Shown: one piece after another, positions 6,250 to 7,791 of the stretch
How positions within the stretch are numbered: the first letter of the stretch is position 1
Layout: each line of letters begins with the position of its first letter
Assembly: GCA_029267975.1 (NCBI GenBank)
Contig: JAJUHH010000129.1
Span: 1-7,791, forward strand
Length of the DNA stretch: 7,791 nucleotides
DNA from: Clostridiales bacterium
GTDB taxonomy: Bacteria; Bacillota; Clostridia; Lachnospirales; Lachnospiraceae
Reading direction: 5' to 3'
Made by a program: the position numbers and the translations under genes
The notes under the pieces: model-generated
Told to the model about the DNA's origin: nothing
Seen by the model: the letters and a program-made list of their open reading frames with translations, nothing else
The model's database searches: none

Positions 6250-6283
6250 GCATGAAGGAAGCTTCATGAGGAAGCTTTCATGC
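6250..6283 (+). terminator. Hairpin after the YhhN-like gene (possible terminator)
   Basis: GCATGAA (6250-6256) pairs with TTCATGC (6277-6283), and AGCTTC (6260-6265) pairs with GAAGCT (6271-6276), leaving a GGA bulge and an ATGAG loop. This gives 13 bp of stem 10 bases after the stop codon. The sequence after it (GTTGCTTAATAA) has no real T-run, so termination may be inefficient or the hairpin may instead stabilise the 3' end. Confidence 0.5.
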
Positions 6284-6548
6284 GTTGCTTAATAATATAG
6301 TCATGGAATTGGAATAAGGTGAATAGGGTGGATAAGATTGAGCTTCAAACTTCTACAAAAGTAACAAAATATCTAAAAATATTTATGTAAAAATATGGTG
6401 CAATATTTCTTGCATCTTACTCTTCTTTCTGTTACTATTTTTCTATCGCTTCTAATTTCTTCTTTACTCTTTGGGGCTGTTTTCTTGCTCGGTTACCCAC
6501 AATAGTTATTTCTTTATGGTTCCAAGTGCTGCTGGTTATCTATATCAG

Positions 6549-6579
6549 TTCAAACTGCATCATTACATCGTCGCATAAT
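6549..6579 (+). promoter_or_regulatory. Candidate promoter of the DUF5688 gene
   Basis: TTCAAA (6549-6554) and CATAAT (6574-6579) match consensus at four and five positions, but the 19-base spacing is longer than ideal. Transcription would begin near 6586, giving a short leader to ATG 6626. The -10 box overlaps the left arm of the dyad at 6573-6592. Confidence 0.35.
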
Positions 6580-6592
6580 GGTCTTGTTATGC
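6573..6592. repeat. Dyad overlapping the possible -10 box
   Basis: GCATAA-TGGTCTTG-TTATGC has perfect 6-base arms and an 8-base centre, the size of a typical repressor operator. It lies over the candidate -10 and start site of the DUF5688 gene, where a bound protein would block transcription. Confidence 0.4.
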
Positions 6593-6607
6593 AATCATAT
6601 TCAATTC

Positions 6608-6616
6608 TAAGGAGGT
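6608..6616 (+). promoter_or_regulatory. Consensus ribosome binding site of the DUF5688 gene
   Basis: TAAGGAGGT is the full anti-Shine-Dalgarno complement, 9 bases before ATG 6626. It is the strongest ribosome site in the window and fixes the start. Confidence 0.85.
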
Positions 6617-6625
6617 CGTCGGTTT

Positions 6626-7594
6626 ATGATTCAAGTCGTTAGGGAAACTACGGCAGAGTACGGTTACTTTATCAATCAGCTTCTTACCCTGGTAACGCAA
6701 AAAATGGGAAAGGAGTATCATGCCCGGATTATTAAGGTTACAAAGAATAATTCACTGGAGCTGGACAGCCTTGTGCTGCTGAAGGAAGGCAGGAACTTTG
6801 CCCCTAATATCTATTTGAAGCCTTACTATGAGGCCTACAGACAAGGGGTGGGGACACAGGAACTGGTGGAACGTATTTGTGGAATTTACCAGAGCTGCCT
6901 TACACCAATTGTGGATGAGAACTTTCACTATAGCTTTGAGCAGCTGAAACATCATATCATCTACCGATTGGTAAACTACGATAAAAACCGACAACTGCTT
7001 GACAACATCCCTCATAAAAAGTATCTGGATCTTGCAGTTACCTATCATTGTGTGGTAAGGGATGAGGAGGATGGCATTGGAACGATACGTATAAGCAACG
7101 AGCATATGGAGCAATGGAAGACAAATGCAGAGGAAATTCATGCCTTGGCCGCAGAGAATACCAGACAATTGCTTCCCAGCTGTATTAAAAGCATGGAGGA
7201 GGTAATTAGGGGAATACTGCTTGAGGAAATGGACTTTCAGGGAACGGGAGTAAGTGATGCTCTGGGAGACGGAGCAGACTCTTTTAAGAGAGAAAGAGAA
7301 GCTATGTATATTCTGACCAATGATAAGGGGATTAATGGAGCTGCCTGTCTGCTATATCATAAGGTTTTGTCTGATTTTTCTGATCAAATTAAATCTGATT
7401 TCTATATCTTCCCCAGCAGTATCCATGAACTTATCCTGCTGCCGGCTTCCGATCATAGCAGGTGGAGGGAATACAGTGATATGATAAGGGAAATCAACGA
7501 AACCCAGGTTGCACCTGAGGAAGTGCTTTCAGATCATGTCTATTATTATTCCAAAAAGAAAGGACTCATGCTCCTGGGCGGATCTATGGCCTAA
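6626..7594 (+). CDS. DUF5688 family protein
   Basis: This 322-residue protein has no signal peptide, no membrane helix and no recognised catalytic motif; function unknown. I assign it to DUF5688, a family I know from Lachnospiraceae and relatives, from the C-terminal signature: MYILTND then GAACLLYHKVLSDF (227-251), FPSSIHELILLP (262-273) and INETQVAPEEVLSDHVYYY (290-308). The N-terminal 200 residues are more variable, with a segment around 60-120 (YLKPYYEAYRQGVG, then ICGIYQSC) that also recurs in the family. The short stretch 206-219 (GTGVSDALGDGADS) looks like a flexible linker between the two halves. It stands alone between a long leader and a strong terminator, so it is probably a single-gene transcript with a high translation rate. 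Family members often occur in several copies per genome; none other is visible here. Confidence 0.8.
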   Translation: MIQVVRETTAEYGYFINQLLTLVTQKMGKEYHARIIKVTKNNSLELDSLVLLKEGRNFAPNIYLKPYYEAYRQGVGTQELVERICGIYQSCLTPIVDENFHYSFEQLKHHIIYRLVNYDKNRQLLDNIPHKKYLDLAVTYHCVVRDEEDGIGTIRISNEHMEQWKTNAEEIHALAAENTRQLLPSCIKSMEEVIRGILLEEMDFQGTGVSDALGDGADSFKREREAMYILTNDKGINGAACLLYHKVLSDFSDQIKSDFYIFPSSIHELILLPASDHSRWREYSDMIREINETQVAPEEVLSDHVYYYSKKKGLMLLGGSMA

Positions 7595-7702
7595 TCTTTG
7601 GACTGATCTATAGACTGTCCTATGGACAAAGCCTTGCCTGGATGCTATAATTAAGCTTATCAATGGATAAATTTACAAGAATAATGTTTCGGTAGACGAT
7701 GG

Positions 7703-7750
7703 TGCACTTTTTGTCAGGCAGCGGAGCCTGACAAATAAGTGCATTTTTTT
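7703..7750 (+). terminator. Strong intrinsic terminator after the DUF5688 gene
   Basis: TGCACTT plus TTTGTCAGGC (7703-7719) pairs with GCCTGACAAA (7726-7735) and AAGTGCA (7737-7743), with one bulged T and an AGCGGA loop, for 17 bp in total. Seven T follow directly (7744-7750). It lies 108 bases after the DUF5688 stop. On the - strand no T-run follows, so it acts on the + strand only. Confidence 0.93.
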
Positions 7751-7770
7751 GTATCGCAATAAAAATAAAC

Positions 7771-7787
7771 CACCTGCTATGCAGGTG
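7771..7787 (-). terminator. Probable terminator of a - strand gene beyond the right edge
   Basis: CACCTGC-TAT-GCAGGTG is a perfect 7-bp hairpin. Read on the - strand it is followed by GTTTATTTTTATTG, a T-rich tail, while on the + strand only TGTC remains before the edge. The orientation suggests a gene entering from the right and converging on the DUF5688 gene. If T residues follow after the edge it could be bidirectional. Confidence 0.6.
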
Positions 7788-7791
7788 TGTC

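Larger units (their letters stand above)
6284..6625. other. Long intergenic region before the DUF5688 gene
   Basis: There is no recognised gene in 342 bases. It contains an AT-rich part (6360-6395) with the inverted repeat AAATAT-CTAAAA-ATATTT (6367-6384); a second inverted repeat, TGCAA-TATTTC-TTGCA (6399-6414); a pyrimidine-rich tract (6404-6472, only 12 purines in 69 bases); a dyad at 6573-6592; and the ribosome site of the next gene. A 36-codon frame from ATG 6395 to TAG 6503-6505 encodes a hydrophobic peptide, but has no ribosome site. I recognise no riboswitch family. Confidence 0.6.

Noticed and set aside
6437..6537. Short - strand frame with a lysine-rich stretch (RVKKKLEAIEK) opposite the pyrimidine tract
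   Set aside because: It has no ATG and only about 34 codons between stops. Purine-rich DNA gives Lys/Glu/Arg codons by composition alone.
6752..7168. 138-codon - strand frame opposite the DUF5688 gene
   Set aside because: The + strand gene has a consensus ribosome site, family motifs and a terminator; the reverse frame has none.
7617..7627. Small hairpin GTCC-TAT-GGAC after the DUF5688 stop
   Set aside because: It has only 4 bp and no T-run. The real terminator is at 7703-7750.

Overview
The window looks like chromosomal DNA of an anaerobic, low-to-moderate GC Firmicute, most likely a clostridium of the Lachnospiraceae type. The reasons are AGGAGG-like ribosome sites, an nfnA-nfnB pair typical of fermentative anaerobes, a DUF5688-family protein (a family I know mainly from Lachnospiraceae and relatives), and AT-rich intergenic regions. 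All recognisable genes lie on the + strand. I see no rRNA, tRNA, CRISPR array, insertion sequence or phage gene.

Layout. 1-185: a lysine-rich reading frame that is open at the left edge; it is either the tail of a longer gene or a 45-residue protein. 186-376: an AT-rich gap. 377-541: a 54-residue basic small protein whose stop overlaps (ATGA) the start of a stand-alone HD-domain phosphohydrolase (538-1191), which resembles the HD half of bacterial CCA-adding enzymes. 1192-1418: a leader with a TATAAT box. 1419-2312 and 2381-3763: nfnA and nfnB, the two subunits of the electron-bifurcating NADH-dependent reduced ferredoxin:NADP+ oxidoreductase, with two small hairpins between them. Close behind (3803-5344, or from 3767) is a membrane-anchored GGDEF-EAL cyclic-di-GMP protein. 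5424-6239: an eight-helix YhhN/TMEM86-like membrane protein with a 12-residue tandem repeat in its central loop, followed by a hairpin. 6284-6625: a 342-base region holding a pyrimidine-rich tract that encodes a short hydrophobic frame, and a dyad close to a possible promoter. 6626-7594: a DUF5688 protein with a consensus ribosome site, closed by a strong intrinsic terminator (7703-7750). A second hairpin at the right edge is oriented to end a gene arriving on the - strand from outside the window.

How they work together. NfnAB balances the NADH, NADPH and ferredoxin pools of fermentation. The GGDEF-EAL gene has no clear promoter of its own and probably shares the nfn transcript, though that need not mean a shared function. 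The HD pair, the YhhN-like gene and the DUF5688 gene look like separate small units. Nothing here is a clear new multi-gene system. The points most worth following are the coupled small-ORF/HD pair, the nfn-GGDEF-EAL arrangement, the repeat-bearing YhhN loop and the leader of the DUF5688 gene.
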